From Chloroflexota bacterium (GTDB taxonomy: Bacteria; Chloroflexota; Anaerolineae; Anaerolineales; Villigracilaceae): a stretch of DNA of 64,000 bases. Below the pieces are notes generated by a model. The model was given only the letters and a program-made list of their open reading frames with translations, was not told the origin of the DNA and ran no database searches. Positions 10,161-19,854 of the stretch are shown here, in pieces (within the stretch, counting starts at the first letter, position 1; the number at the start of each line of letters is the position of its first letter). The DNA is taken from positions 62,001-126,000 of the forward strand of contig JACRPQ010000013.1 in NCBI GenBank assembly GCA_016223135.1, read 5' to 3'. The position numbers were made by a program, and so were the translations under genes.

Positions 10161-10943
10161 TCATGGCGCGGGGAGTTCAAAGGCTGCAATGAAACCGTTG
10201 GCGTTTACCTCGTACGATCGTTCGGACAGGTTTAGAAGGTTGAGCGGAATCGCCACGCGGGAGGGGATGCTGTCCGTCAGACAATCCTCACCTTCCATAA
10301 CGTACGAATCCAGGCGCACAAGGAACGTGGCTCCACCGCCACGGAGCAGGCGGATCTCGCCGAGTTGCGCGCAGGAGTTGGGCAGGTTGAAACCAACTAT
10401 GGCATGGACCGGGACTGGAGAGCCTTCCCCAACCTCGATGTCCACGCTTGCCACTTGGATGTCTTCCTTATGGAGGGCGGAGTTATCTCTCGGCGGGGAG
10501 GAGGCTGAAGAACCGGTCTCCAGGCTAAAGTCGGCGCGTGAGCCGTTGGCTTCCACACTATAATCGCCTGCGGGCAAACCGATCACATTCAATGGGATGC
10601 TCATCCTGAATGGCAGCGGGTCATTGATGCAGCCATCCACCATGGGACTGCCCAGGTCGGGGGTTGCGGAAAGTTTGATGATGAAGTTTGAGCCGTCTTG
10701 TTTGATTTCAGTGTACTCAACCTGCGAGCAGAGATCGGGCAGGTTCCCACGTACGATCACATGCACGGGGATCGGCGAACCGACTCCGACTTCGACTTCG
10801 ACCTGATCCACCTGAACCGGCTGGTACTCCCCGAATACCGGCGGAGGCGGTGGAGTTGGCGGAGTTGACGTCGCCAGCGGCGGACAGGCGCCGAGGATCA
10901 AAGTGAGGGTTAATGCGATGAAGAATAGGCTTCCTAATTTCAT
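10161..10943 (-). CDS. Lipoprotein with two related beta-domains
   Basis: A classical lipobox (LILGAC) follows a hydrophobic N-terminus, so the mature protein should be lipid-anchored outside the membrane, with a Thr/Pro linker. The remainder holds two copies of a ~95-residue module. Copy 1 has VQVDQVEVEVGVGSPIPVHVIV and NLPDLCSQ; copy 2 has IQVASVDIEVGEGSPVPVHAIV and NLPNSCAQ, quoted here as VEVGVGSPIPVH and VEVGEGSPVPVH for comparison. Each copy has two conserved Cys, likely a disulfide, and ends in a short YEVNANG/YSVEANG strand. No enzymatic motif is visible. The family is unrecognised. Confidence 0.72.
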   Translation of the reverse strand: MKLGSLFFIALTLTLILGACPPLATSTPPTPPPPPVFGEYQPVQVDQVEVEVGVGSPIPVHVIVRGNLPDLCSQVEYTEIKQDGSNFIIKLSATPDLGSPMVDGCINDPLPFRMSIPLNVIGLPAGDYSVEANGSRADFSLETGSSASSPPRDNSALHKEDIQVASVDIEVGEGSPVPVHAIVGFNLPNSCAQLGEIRLLRGGGATFLVRLDSYVMEGEDCLTDSIPSRVAIPLNLLNLSERSYEVNANGFIAAFELPAP

Positions 10944-10982
10944 GGTTATTCCTTCAACTGAGTTGATTTTTGGCTCATGTGT

Positions 10983-11027
10983 AATCCTGTGCGGACGTTA
11001 GAGAACGTCCACTACGCAATCAGGATT
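10983..11027. repeat. Nested inverted repeats upstream of the lipoprotein gene
   Basis: GGACGTT and AACGTCC (10993-10999, 11004-11010) form an inner hairpin. AATCCTG and CAGGATT (10983-10989, 11021-11027) form an outer arm pair. The structure starts 39 bases upstream of the lipoprotein ATG and could be a terminator-like or operator structure. No T-run follows. Confidence 0.45.
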
Positions 11028-11822
11028 TGCACATCTTTTACAGATGAGCCAACGAAGTTATACGAGAAAATGTTCTTGCGCAGGTCTGTAAAACCGGCAC
11101 AAAAAAACGGACAAAAAACCGGGCACAGCGCCTGAACCGAGGGACGTTTTATCTCCTGGCTTTCACTCCCCACCATGCTAAATAAGCAATGGAACGAGCG
11201 TAGGCAACGTTGTGTGAAATATAGTGGGAGCCCTTTCAGTTGGAAGAATTGGATTGCCACCCAGAAAAGGCACTGAGCTGAAGGTCAAAGCCTAAGGATA
11301 GATGATGATAAAGAATGGTTTGTGAGAATTTTCCCCGTTGCTCAGTTATTTGACCCTCTTTTTACGGTTCAACTTGCATGAAATAACATGAGGCGAGATA
11401 AAAGCGGCAGAGATACACTTCCGCCGCCTGCGTGCCGCCTACGTTCGCAATTGGAACTTATACCCGTATGCCAGATATGTACCCCGGCGGGTAGATCTTT
11501 TTGAGGATACAGGGTCATTCAGAACCTTTGTTGGTTTAGTATAAGGCATCGATTGGGCGGGTATGCTGGCGGTGTCGAATTCTGCTGCACATAGCAATGT
11601 CGCCTTATATACTCTCACAAGGAAACCATATTTGGGTCCCATTGATATCTGTCTTCACATTGGCAAAATTAATTGGTTGCTCGGGTTAGTGTACCAAGAA
11701 GGGCATGCGTCTATCAAGGGCATTTTCAAATGGTCCAAACACTAACCGACCCTCGGCATTCTTGGGGTCAGAGTAAGGTGGCATATTCAGTTGTGTCTTC
11801 GATGCAGAAGTCTGTATGCCGA
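11028..11822. other. Gene-poor interval at the boundary of the mobile region
   Basis: About 800 bases hold no frame I can support. The short frames here lack start signals and protein-like composition. The interval contains the second copy of the diverged repeat, preceded by AAAGCGGCAGAGAT at 11401. It separates ordinary chromosomal genes from the transfer operon, so an attachment site could lie here, but no duplicated core was recognised. Confidence 0.4.
11432..11519 (+). repeat. Diverged direct repeat, copy 2
   Basis: This is the partner of 2391-2477 in the same orientation. The plus-strand frame reads PPTFAIGTYTRMPDMYPGG before a stop. The similarity is clear to the eye but diverged, so the copies are old. 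Confidence 0.5.
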
Positions 11823-12371
11823 TTATAAAATCCTGTACATCCATAGGCAATCCGATTGTCCCAATACTTGACCTGTCAGACCCTTCCAAGCTAGGGGAAG
11901 TTCCAAGTCAAACAGGATACCGCAGCTCAAAACAGAGAGCTCATGACAAGTTGTATTTCGGGGCAGGGAGAACAACGGATTTCGTTCTGCATATTGAGAT
12001 AGCCGGCTACGTTTATCACGACGAATCAGGCGGATATCATTAGGCGAATGGGGACTCAGGATTATCTTGCTGTTGCCCTCAGCCGATCCACAGATTAACG
12101 CCTGTGGTGTGTCGAACGCCTCCACCACTTGCAAATCCATATCATAGCCGCAGACCTTTGTTGCTACCCTATTAAGCCAACCAAGCGGATCATCCACGCG
12201 CACATCACGTGCTAGTTTTTCACGCTTGATCCGCAAGTCCTGCGTAGCCCACATAACCACCTGATCACGCAAACCATCAATTGCCTTTCTCTGACGTTCA
12301 TTTCCGGCGCTGATCAACGCACCGAAGAAGATCACGGCAACGGCTACTACAAGAGCAAGAATTATTTCCAT
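11823..12371 (-). CDS. Membrane-anchored hypothetical protein
   Basis: The 182-residue protein begins with one hydrophobic helix (IILALVVAVAVIFFGALI), then a basic, largely soluble domain of unknown fold. It starts 4 bases after the preceding Thr-Pro-rich protein gene ends and is the last gene of the leftward transfer operon. The topology suggests a single-pass protein with a cytoplasmic domain. No family was recognised. Confidence 0.6.
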   Translation of the reverse strand: MEIILALVVAVAVIFFGALISAGNERQRKAIDGLRDQVVMWATQDLRIKREKLARDVRVDDPLGWLNRVATKVCGYDMDLQVVEAFDTPQALICGSAEGNSKIILSPHSPNDIRLIRRDKRSRLSQYAERNPLFSLPRNTTCHELSVLSCGILFDLELPLAWKGLTGQVLGQSDCLWMYRIL

Positions 12372-12374
12372 TTT

Positions 12375-14591
12375 TTACATTCCTTTCGGTTGGATTTGTT
12401 CATCATCTCTGGATGAGTCAATATCGTTTTGTTTGGATATGAGTCGGATACTCTCCTTCAACCGGTCCAGTGCCGCAGGACGGGGATCCACCACACTGGC
12501 AGACGAAATCGCAAGGAACAAGCCCAGCAAGCCAAGCAACTGCCAGAATGGGATTGACTTCCTCGGCTGAGCCGGCGCAGAGGGAGTTTCCGGCAATGGC
12601 GTTACCAACACCATCGTAGGGGTGGCAGGCTTCTGCGTGGGTATAAGTGTGACACGCGGTGTTATGGTGAGTGTTGGTGTTTGCGAGGGCGTCACTGTAA
12701 TGGTCGAGGTCGCTGCAAATGGGATCACGATCACGCCTGTATCCCTGCCGCACAGATCGTGAATATCACAAGCCACCGCCTCGACAGGATACTCTTCTGA
12801 TGGAGCCAGTGTCCCGTCTGCGAACCGCCTGTCCCAGGATATGGAGTCTGGGACTTTCCCCGGATCAAAGTTCAACACCAGCGCCGGCCAGCGATTTTGC
12901 GGGTCGCGGATCGTCACCTTCACGCTGGAAATCGGGAAGTGATTGGGGGATACTTTCAGTTTGCCAGATTCCCATATCCACCAACGCTCAGTAATGGAAA
13001 CACTGGGCGGACCATTATCAACGACCAGTGCGATAGAAACTGGATCGCCGACATTACTGGCCTGATCCCACCCGCGCATTAGCAACGTATATTGCCCGTT
13101 AGGCTCTTCATTGGATTGCCAGACAAAAGACCAGGCATCGCTGCCGCCCATTGAAACTGTTTGCCATGTAGTTCCACCATCCAGAGATAATTCACCGCCA
13201 ATGGCACCGGACGTTATATCTTGAAGCGTTCCTCCCAACAGCACGTCTCCTTGCACTACCTCTCCATTCAAGTGAGATTTAATTTGCGAAACAGGAGGAA
13301 CCGTATCCACGCGGATCACTTCGGATAGAGTTAATTCATTTCCAGCCACATCACGCGCATAGGCTAATACTGGATGAACTCCGTCCGTGAAGTGGATCGG
13401 GAATGCAACCCAGGTTACGCCTTCATCCGTGCTTCCTGATAGTAAAGAAAGCCCGGAAACTTCATCCGTTGCAGTTGCCGACACATCCACCTCTGAGATA
13501 TACCATCCATTTCTACCGTCCACCGTCGGAAGACCCAGATTGAGAACAGGCGGCGTGCCATCCCGCTGCCACGTGGACGATCCGCTAGCCGACCTGCCGC
13601 TCGTGGAAAGCGCAGTGAAGTTCGCCGTTCCAATTCCTTCAGGCAACGGGACGTTACAAGAACTTCCGCACGTGAAGGGAACGCCATTTAAGTCACCACT
13701 GATATGAAGGTCAAATCCCTGTGGATCACTGGCGGTCAATTCCAGAATCTCGTTGCCTCTGCACCAGCCGGCATCGCCCCACAGATCACAGATCACCTGC
13801 CCGGTGATTGTGGGAGGCAAGGGCGTTGGAGTCGGTGAGGGTGTATTGGTCGGCGTGAAGGTCGGTGTAAACGTCGGTGTTGGCGTAAAGGTGAACGTCG
13901 CCGTGGCTGTGTTCGTTGGCGTGAGAGTCGGAGTAAAGGTCGAAGTCGGTGTGTTCGTAATGGTAGGAGTGAAGGTGGCTGTAGCGGTCGCAGTTGGGGT
14001 GCGTGTCACAGTCGGTGTAAATGTGGGCGTTCGCGAAGGTGTAGGTGTAGCTGTGGAAGGCGGACCGATATATTCCACATCAATGGAACGAAAATCTACG
14101 TACCCGCCAGAGGCGGTCAAGGACCACGTTCGACAACCCGAAGGTACAGTGAGGTCCATACTGACGAAGCCTGGCAGCCCTGAGCCGGTCTGTAAATACC
14201 AGGTTTTGACCGCAGAACAAGCGCGAAGCGTGGCGCTTCCCGTCCCTGGGTCCGGGGTAAATCCCACCATGACCTCAAAGTAAGAGACGTTTCGGTCAAA
14301 GGAACCGCTTGCCACACCGCCATTGCCCAACCGGGTGACCCACTCGGAACAACTTGAACCGCAATACGTTCCACCTTCCTCCGGTGGTAGGGAAGAACCA
14401 TCCCGATGGGTGATGTACACGTACTGAGCAGGACCACTCCAATCGATGTAGCCAGTATTATGCGCCTGGTCGTAGGTGCGACCTTCCTGCAAGGCAATGG
14501 CAGCCAGTGGAGCCGCGCCTGTAGAAACTGTCGTCCATAGCAAGAGGACTGGAAGAAACAATGTAATCAAACCAATTCGCACATATCGCAT
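12375..14591 (-). CDS. Large secreted Thr-Pro-stalk surface protein with Ig-like domains
   Basis: The 738-residue protein has a signal peptide ([19 protein letters not shown]), an N-terminal beta-rich domain, a long degenerate Thr/Pro/Ser stalk (units such as TPTFTPT and [11 protein letters not shown], about residues 180-265) and repeated Ig-like regions ([32 protein letters not shown]-type strands). A second short TP stalk and a C-terminal transmembrane helix ([21 protein letters not shown]) with a charged tail follow. It is probably displayed on the cell surface. The start at 14591 has GGGAG six bases upstream. Its place in the transfer operon suggests an adhesin for mating contact, which is inference. 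Confidence 0.75.
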   Translation of the reverse strand: MRYVRIGLITLFLPVLLLWTTVSTGAAPLAAIALQEGRTYDQAHNTGYIDWSGPAQYVYITHRDGSSLPPEEGGTYCGSSCSEWVTRLGNGGVASGSFDRNVSYFEVMVGFTPDPGTGSATLRACSAVKTWYLQTGSGLPGFVSMDLTVPSGCRTWSLTASGGYVDFRSIDVEYIGPPSTATPTPSRTPTFTPTVTRTPTATATATFTPTITNTPTSTFTPTLTPTNTATATFTFTPTPTFTPTFTPTNTPSPTPTPLPPTITGQVICDLWGDAGWCRGNEILELTASDPQGFDLHISGDLNGVPFTCGSSCNVPLPEGIGTANFTALSTSGRSASGSSTWQRDGTPPVLNLGLPTVDGRNGWYISEVDVSATATDEVSGLSLLSGSTDEGVTWVAFPIHFTDGVHPVLAYARDVAGNELTLSEVIRVDTVPPVSQIKSHLNGEVVQGDVLLGGTLQDITSGAIGGELSLDGGTTWQTVSMGGSDAWSFVWQSNEEPNGQYTLLMRGWDQASNVGDPVSIALVVDNGPPSVSITERWWIWESGKLKVSPNHFPISSVKVTIRDPQNRWPALVLNFDPGKVPDSISWDRRFADGTLAPSEEYPVEAVACDIHDLCGRDTGVIVIPFAATSTITVTPSQTPTLTITPRVTLIPTQKPATPTMVLVTPLPETPSAPAQPRKSIPFWQLLGLLGLFLAISSASVVDPRPAALDRLKESIRLISKQNDIDSSRDDEQIQPKGM

Positions 14592-14608
14592 ATCAAACTC
14601 CCGCAGGA

Positions 14609-14776
14609 TCAATATTCCTGGAAATCCCGAATACCGAGATGAAACAAGAAGAACAGCAAAGCCGCCAGTGTCATCAGCACCAGACATGCGATCAGGAAGA
14701 ACTTGACCGGAACTACGAGCCCCAGCAAGTAACCTGCAAACAAACCAACGACAACTCCAGCGGCGAATTTGAACAT
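14609..14776 (-). CDS. 55-residue two-helix membrane protein
   Basis: This short gene encodes [19 protein letters not shown], then [20 protein letters not shown] and a C-terminal IRDFQEY: two transmembrane helices. It sits between neighbours with gaps of only 1 and 17 bases, so it is part of the transfer operon. A subunit of the transfer channel is a reasonable guess only. Confidence 0.6.
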   Translation of the reverse strand: MFKFAAGVVVGLFAGYLLGLVVPVKFFLIACLVLMTLAALLFFLFHLGIRDFQEY

Positions 14777-14777
14777 C

Positions 14778-15137
14778 TCACTTCCCAGCCTCCGACCTCA
14801 GGATCATGGTCAGCCGGCGGGAATCGAGATCGCGCCACCAGGCGATTTCGTCCAGGATGAGATGGTATTCCCCAAGCATTCCTTTCATGGGCAGAGACTC
14901 AAACCACGTCCTCAGACCTGCTGTGAGTTCCTCCTCCATCTTCCCCTCTCGAATGAAGGCAATATCCATTTGAAATGGTTGCAGCGACTGCGCCTCAGGC
15001 TCGTTAGCTGCCTTCACTTTGCTACTATGAGCGTTCAACCATTCCAGAAACAGTCTCAGGCGAACGTTGTCCAGACGCAGGGCTTGGCTGGATATATCCG
15101 CTGCCATCTGCTCGATCAGAATATTCAAAGCATTCAT
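14778..15137 (-). CDS. Hypothetical soluble protein of the transfer operon
   Basis: The 119-residue, mostly helical protein (MNALNILIEQMAADISSQAL, ending LTMILRSEAGK) has no recognised family. The start at 15137 is supported by an ATGA overlap with the stop of the upstream 42-residue gene; an in-frame ATG three codons earlier is possible. The tight packing indicates one operon from the VirB4/VirD4 genes through this gene. Confidence 0.6.
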   Translation of the reverse strand: MNALNILIEQMAADISSQALRLDNVRLRLFLEWLNAHSSKVKAANEPEAQSLQPFQMDIAFIREGKMEEELTAGLRTWFESLPMKGMLGEYHLILDEIAWWRDLDSRRLTMILRSEAGK

Positions 15138-15262
15138 CGGTCCCATCCATTGTGTGGGCGAGACATGACCCAAGCGAGGTAAACGACTCCGAAGGCTACA
15201 ACTGCACAGGCAAGCGGGCCGCCGCAAAATACCAACACGAAACGGAGAATGATCGTGTCCAT
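15134..15262 (-). CDS. 42-residue single-helix membrane protein
   Basis: The gene begins MDTIILRFVLVFCGGPLACA, continues hydrophobic, and ends MSRPHNGWDR. Its ATG overlaps the stop of the VirD4-like gene by one base (TGATG), and its stop overlaps the next start (ATGA). Coupled translation at both ends argues that it is real despite its size. Function unknown. Confidence 0.55.
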   Translation of the reverse strand: MDTIILRFVLVFCGGPLACAVVAFGVVYLAWVMSRPHNGWDR

Positions 15263-17736
15263 CAGAAACCCAGCCTCCGTTCATCCTCCTGCGCCGCAGG
15301 TTGGGTGACCTTTGCTTTTTCCTTCTCCAACCTGACCGCCAGAAACTCTTCCAGCAGATGGGACAAGGCCGCGGGGAGCATGCCCTGCAGGACCCTGGAG
15401 GCTTTTTCCTGCCAGCCGTCGGCAGGCAGGTAATCCGCACGGTGGGCGGCCATGACTTCTTCAATCAGCGATTTGACTCGGGCGCCATCGGCGCGCGGCA
15501 GGGGCTTGATCTGGGTCAGCGTGGGCGGCTGCCAGCGGCCGGCGATGCGGGCGCGGAGCCAGCACTGCAAAGAGGGCAGGTCAAGCGTCATGTTCCCATA
15601 GCGCACCGTCGAACTCAATGTTGCGCGGATCAGGTCGGCGTCTTCCGGGTCGGGCGAGAAGAACATCTGCGTGGAGGTGTTGGCGAGCAAAGCCTGCACG
15701 ACCGGCTCCATGCCCTCCACCTTGCGCATCAATGACAGCGATTGAGCGAGCACGAACATGCGCGCGCCGAACTTGGCGCCCTCCGCCAGCATGGACTCCA
15801 GCCTCATCCCCGAACCGATCTCCTGCGCTTCATCCACGATAAAGTAAAAGGGAATGGACTTATCCATCGTGGCGCGGCGATACGCCGCATCGAAGACGTT
15901 GTACAAGACACTGGCGGTGAGTCGCGACCCTTCGCGTCCCATCTCGCCCGATGGCAGGCGTAGAACAACCCAAGCCTTTTCCTCCACCCAGCGGCTCATA
16001 TCCACAAAGCGGTCCTGGTGCATGGCGGCAAATAACCAGGGCGAGAGTTCCAGCGCCATCACCTTCGAGAGCACCGGGCTGATCACTTCCGTCACCCAGC
16101 CCTGACTCCACTTATCCACCTCCCCGGTTTGACCGAGCAGGGCATCCAACGCCAGCGCACCCATGCGTTCGCCGGGCGGCAACAGCGCCATCGCCTTGTG
16201 CCGCCACTCCTTGTTGAAAGCCATGAAAACCACGTGCAGGAGTCCGAGACCGTCTTCGGGATGTTTCTGATTCCAGGCATGCGCCAGGCGGAATAATCCA
16301 AGCAAAGCCGCCTGCATGCGCGGTCCCCAATAGTCATCCCAGATGCGACGACCGATTTGTACAATGGCGTTGCCGGACCAGGTAAAGTCAGGGACGGCGA
16401 GAAGATTCAACGGAATGACCTGCGGCTGGTCGGGAGTAATGATCCTCAGCCTCTGGATCGCCTTCTGTCGCGGCTCATCAGGCAATTGGGCAATCGCATC
16501 CAGAAAGGCATCCGCCAGTGAAACGTGCGGGTCGGTGAGGAAGATACCGGGCGCGTCATCCCCGCGGGCAAGCAATTGCTCCAACATCGCAAAGACAAAG
16601 GAGGATTTACCCGAACGGCTGCCGCCAGTCGCGAGTCCATGCCCATCCGGGTCTACACCGATTCGCTCCCCTGTGGCAACGCTCCACCCGATTTTGAATT
16701 CCGCTTCCAGTAATGGTTGGGAGGGAGGCGGGGCCGGTACCTCCTGCCAGACAGCGCGATCCAGGAGCCCCGAACCTTCACCGAGTTGAAGCGGAGCGAT
16801 CAGACCTGCCAGTTCACCGACTGGCAGCGGAAAGCCATATTTGCGGATTTCGGGCCATTCGTTGGCAAGCGGCTTCCAGGACTGTCTCCCTGCCAGGAGC
16901 GGCAAATCCATCCGGCAAGATAGCGTCATCGCGGCTTTGAGCAAAGGCTCCTGAACGCGCTTTTCCAACACCTCCTTGGGGATCGAGCGCCAATCCAGCC
17001 AATTGCGAATCCCCCAAGCGGAGGCGAGGCTGATCGCGACACCCGCGATCACGAACAAGAGAACCGGCAACGGGTTGAACCAGCCGGCGAACAGGATGCC
17101 CCCGCTGATGCCTGACATCAACATGCCAAGAAACAACCCGGCGCGCAGGAAATCCAGTTGCAGTCCCCATGCATTCGGGGTATTGTTTTCCACCCCGCCT
17201 TCCGTTCCATACGAATAGGCGGAAAGACTTCGCAGTTGTTCCTGCAGTTGATCTTCATTCCCCAGCAGCCACAATCTCAAGCTCACTTCCTCTCCACCCT
17301 GCGCCGCGCTGATCAAGCGGCTGCCAATGGCAAGCAGGGGGTCGCTGTCCTTTGCGGAGGCAATGAGCGATGGCAGGCGGTTGGAGGAATGCAAAACGTA
17401 TCCGCTTTCCTGGATGTTCACCGTTTCCAACCTTCGCCAGCGGGAATGCTGTCCGGTCATGGCCGCCCAGGACTGCACGACACCCTCTACGACATTCGGA
17501 GGCAAGAACAGGCGAACGCGCAATCCTTTCGGCGAGGCGAGCCATTCGACCACGGATGGAAACGGTAACTGCCCGATCCAGCTCATCACCTGCGCGCGCA
17601 GATCATCCAGGGCATGAGGGGCAAACAGCAATTCCCAAGCCTGCCATTGACCATTACACAGGGGACAGTTGTCAGGGTTAGAGGCAAACTCATAACCGCA
17701 CTTGATACATACATACCCGTTCTTTGGGTAGATCAT
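15262..17736 (-). CDS. VirD4/TraG-like coupling ATPase with N-terminal zinc ribbon
   Basis: The 824-residue protein has an N-terminal zinc ribbon (CIKCGYEF, CPLCNGQ), then two transmembrane helices around residues 200-245 (GLFLGMLMSGISGGILFAGW, LLFVIAGVAISLASAWGI). An ATPase domain follows with Walker A (GSRSGKSS), an arginine-rich sensor region and Walker B (FYFIVDEAQEIG). This is the arrangement of FtsK/HerA-family coupling proteins that feed DNA to type IV secretion channels at the membrane. The start at 17736 overlaps the VirB4-like stop by ATGA. The zinc ribbon at the N-terminus is unusual for VirD4. Confidence 0.78.
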   Translation of the reverse strand: MIYPKNGYVCIKCGYEFASNPDNCPLCNGQWQAWELLFAPHALDDLRAQVMSWIGQLPFPSVVEWLASPKGLRVRLFLPPNVVEGVVQSWAAMTGQHSRWRRLETVNIQESGYVLHSSNRLPSLIASAKDSDPLLAIGSRLISAAQGGEEVSLRLWLLGNEDQLQEQLRSLSAYSYGTEGGVENNTPNAWGLQLDFLRAGLFLGMLMSGISGGILFAGWFNPLPVLLFVIAGVAISLASAWGIRNWLDWRSIPKEVLEKRVQEPLLKAAMTLSCRMDLPLLAGRQSWKPLANEWPEIRKYGFPLPVGELAGLIAPLQLGEGSGLLDRAVWQEVPAPPPSQPLLEAEFKIGWSVATGERIGVDPDGHGLATGGSRSGKSSFVFAMLEQLLARGDDAPGIFLTDPHVSLADAFLDAIAQLPDEPRQKAIQRLRIITPDQPQVIPLNLLAVPDFTWSGNAIVQIGRRIWDDYWGPRMQAALLGLFRLAHAWNQKHPEDGLGLLHVVFMAFNKEWRHKAMALLPPGERMGALALDALLGQTGEVDKWSQGWVTEVISPVLSKVMALELSPWLFAAMHQDRFVDMSRWVEEKAWVVLRLPSGEMGREGSRLTASVLYNVFDAAYRRATMDKSIPFYFIVDEAQEIGSGMRLESMLAEGAKFGARMFVLAQSLSLMRKVEGMEPVVQALLANTSTQMFFSPDPEDADLIRATLSSTVRYGNMTLDLPSLQCWLRARIAGRWQPPTLTQIKPLPRADGARVKSLIEEVMAAHRADYLPADGWQEKASRVLQGMLPAALSHLLEEFLAVRLEKEKAKVTQPAAQEDERRLGF

Positions 17737-19583
17737 CGCGTGACTCCTGTTGCCCCCAACTGCTTCCAGAATTGAATCCACGTTGGGGGAATGGCTACCA
17801 GTACGGGGAACAGCGCCCCGCGTCCTGCAGAGGGAGCCGCGAGAAACACACGCGGCGGCAAGCGTGATGTAGTCTCTGCGTTCCTGCGGGCTTCACTTTC
17901 GGGAACGCCCAGAGAGCGATAGAAGGCAAAGGCTTCGTCCGGACCGAGCCGGCCAATGAAGGCGGTGGACGCCAGACTCAATGATGTGGGATTCTTCATC
18001 AGGTCGGCAGGTAAGTGAGTGATCAGTGTTACGCCTACGCCGCGCTTGCGCGCCCGTCTTCCGAGCTCGTCCAATAAGTCTGTAAACGGACCACTTCGCA
18101 ACAGACGCCAGCCTTCGTCAATGAAGATGTCCATCCCTTCGACTGTGCTCAGGACAGGCGGCTGTTTGCCGACCGTGACCGCGTGATACAGAAACCATGC
18201 CAGCACGGAATGCACGATGGCGCGGTTTTCTTCTCGCAGGGAAGAGAGATCGAAGTTCCACCATTGGCCGGTTGGAAAGTGAGGTGAAAGGAGGGATTTA
18301 GGTCTGTCGAAGAAGCCCTCGAACAACCCGCCGCGCATGAAGGGTCGCAACAATGCCAGAGGCATCGCCGCTTCGGGCGCATTGATCGTTCCCAGTGTCT
18401 CCACGAATTCCGCAATGGACATTGCGCCGGGTCTGCGTTCCCATCTGCGCTTTACGGCTTCATGTAAAGCAGCCTGAACGCCAGGCGATAAGACCGACTC
18501 ACCGGCAAGGGCGGCGATTAGGAAACGAACAGCAAGTAAAAGTTCAGCCGGGTTTTCACCCTGTAACGGGTGAATGAGGCATGTTTCTTTATCTTCCGGA
18601 ATGCCAGCCGGCACGACCTTGCCGCCGACCGCTTCACACAGTTTGTTGTTCTCTCCCTCCGGATCAATGGAGATAACGGTGCGTCCCTGCAATAACCGCT
18701 GCAGCATGATCCAGCGCAATAGACTGGTCTTGCCCGCGCCGGGTTCACCGAGGATCAACGTGGTCGCATGAGGCGGAGGCGGGACGGCAGGGTCCAAGCC
18801 TTTCGTGAACGAGAAATGCACATCCCGCCCATCGCGCGCATGTGTTCCGATCCAGACTGAATCTTCAACAGGCAATACTTGCCTTGAAGGTGCAGGTAAT
18901 AATGGAAGTGTTTCTTCGAGGAAAAGAGTCGGTTCGTCCAGCCCAGGGAACAGTTTTCCTCCGGGCTGAAAATGATGCAGGGCGCGCTCGGCGATATAGA
19001 AGAGCCGCTGAGCGGTAAGTCCCCGCGCCCGTAAAATCGATTCGATGACTCTGCGTGCAGCCTCAGCTTCCTCGAAGCGATTGCGCTCTACAAAGAGCGC
19101 CGACATCAAGGCAATTTGGAAAGCTGGCTTGCCAAAGGTCAATTCCGATTCGGCGGCGTCCATCGCATGATCGGCGGAACGTTCCGCCATCGAAGGGCGG
19201 CGACCGGTCTTTTCCGCCAGCGCCATCATGAAACCTTCGAAGAGAGTCCGGCGCGCACGCAGGGAACCGCGCAGGACATCCGGCGGTTCGCGGCGCAGAG
19301 CCAGTGAGTAGATCACCGGCAGGTTGGGATAGAAGACATCGGCTGTGAGGCGCGACCAGGGGCGGTCTGTCATGCCAGGCACGCCAGCGCCGCGCGCAGA
19401 CAAGGGAAGCAGATACCCGCCCGGAAAGAGCAGGTGGTCTTCCAGGATTTCCACGGCTTCGGAGGCGATGGAGGCGGCAAACTGGTCTTGGGGTTCAGGC
19501 ATGAGCGGCATGATACAAAAAGATACGGACGGGTCTTTCGTCCGTGTCGCTAATTCCATTGAGTATTCGTAGGTACTGTTCAC
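17733..19583 (-). CDS. VirB4-like conjugation ATPase, C-terminal part (probably 5'-truncated)
   Basis: The 616-residue ATPase has Walker A (GEPGAGKTS) and Walker B (MDIFIDEGWRLL), RARKRGVGVTLITHL and STAFIGRLGPDEAF, which identify the VirB4/TraC family that energises type IV secretion. Walker A lies near residue 280, much earlier than in full VirB4 proteins. The start is a GTG without a Shine-Dalgarno site, and the reading frame stays open upstream to 19605, with SNPQVNSTYEYSMEL spanning the assumed start. The missing N-terminal part is probably the 173-aa gene at 23453-23974, now separated by inserted DNA. Confidence 0.8.
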   Translation of the reverse strand: MNSTYEYSMELATRTKDPSVSFCIMPLMPEPQDQFAASIASEAVEILEDHLLFPGGYLLPLSARGAGVPGMTDRPWSRLTADVFYPNLPVIYSLALRREPPDVLRGSLRARRTLFEGFMMALAEKTGRRPSMAERSADHAMDAAESELTFGKPAFQIALMSALFVERNRFEEAEAARRVIESILRARGLTAQRLFYIAERALHHFQPGGKLFPGLDEPTLFLEETLPLLPAPSRQVLPVEDSVWIGTHARDGRDVHFSFTKGLDPAVPPPPHATTLILGEPGAGKTSLLRWIMLQRLLQGRTVISIDPEGENNKLCEAVGGKVVPAGIPEDKETCLIHPLQGENPAELLLAVRFLIAALAGESVLSPGVQAALHEAVKRRWERRPGAMSIAEFVETLGTINAPEAAMPLALLRPFMRGGLFEGFFDRPKSLLSPHFPTGQWWNFDLSSLREENRAIVHSVLAWFLYHAVTVGKQPPVLSTVEGMDIFIDEGWRLLRSGPFTDLLDELGRRARKRGVGVTLITHLPADLMKNPTSLSLASTAFIGRLGPDEAFAFYRSLGVPESEARRNAETTSRLPPRVFLAAPSAGRGALFPVLVAIPPTWIQFWKQLGATGVTR

Positions 19584-19604
19584 TTGGGGGTTTGAGGAAC
19601 TTCC

Positions 19605-19807
19605 CTATCTAGTTCGTGTCCAAGAAATAATCCAGGGGCGTACTTTACGAGTGCAAAACCTTGAAATTAGCCGAAAAAAACGAGCCGTACTGCTCTGCCA
19701 AGAAATCCGCCAGTGCCGTAGTTGTCGAGCGCGAAAACCTTGAATTTAGCCGAAAAAAACACCCCGCACTGCTCCGCTAAGGGGATTTCTTGGACGCGAA
19801 CTATCTA
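19605..19807. mobile_element. MITE-like element: near-perfect terminal inverted repeats and 7-bp direct flanks
   Basis: TAGTTCGTGTCCAAGAAAT at 19610-19628 is the inverse complement, with one mismatch, of 19785-19803. CTATCTA occurs directly at 19605-19611 and 19801-19807 and partly overlaps the arms, like a target duplication. Inside, two direct ~50-bp units with AACCTTGAA and TTAGCCGAAAAAAAC lie at about 19653-19701 and 19733-19782. No coding frame is present. It sits between the truncated VirB4 gene and the inserted two-gene module. Confidence 0.5.
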
Positions 19808-19828
19808 ACAATCCAGCATCCCAGACTG

Positions 19829-19834
19829 TATAAT
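19829..19834 (+). promoter_or_regulatory. Probable -10 box of the inserted two-gene module
   Basis: A consensus TATAAT lies 20 bases before the ATG at 19855. The -35 region is weak. A transcript from here would begin near 19841, which rules out the GTG at 19837 as start and favours 19855. Confidence 0.4.
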
Positions 19835-19854
19835 CAGTGATACTGCATGGACCT

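Noticed and set aside
11012-11260. 82-residue minus-strand frame
   Set aside because: Overlaps the nested palindromes, lacks a ribosome site and gives no recognisable protein.
13753-14283. Plus-strand frame rich in Val and Gly
   Set aside because: It is the reverse of the Thr-Pro stalk codons of the surface protein; low-complexity shadow.
19653-19782. Two similar units separated by a short stretch, CRISPR-like at first sight
   Set aside because: Only two copies, imperfect, without spacers of equal length or cas genes; better explained as internal repeats of the MITE-like element.
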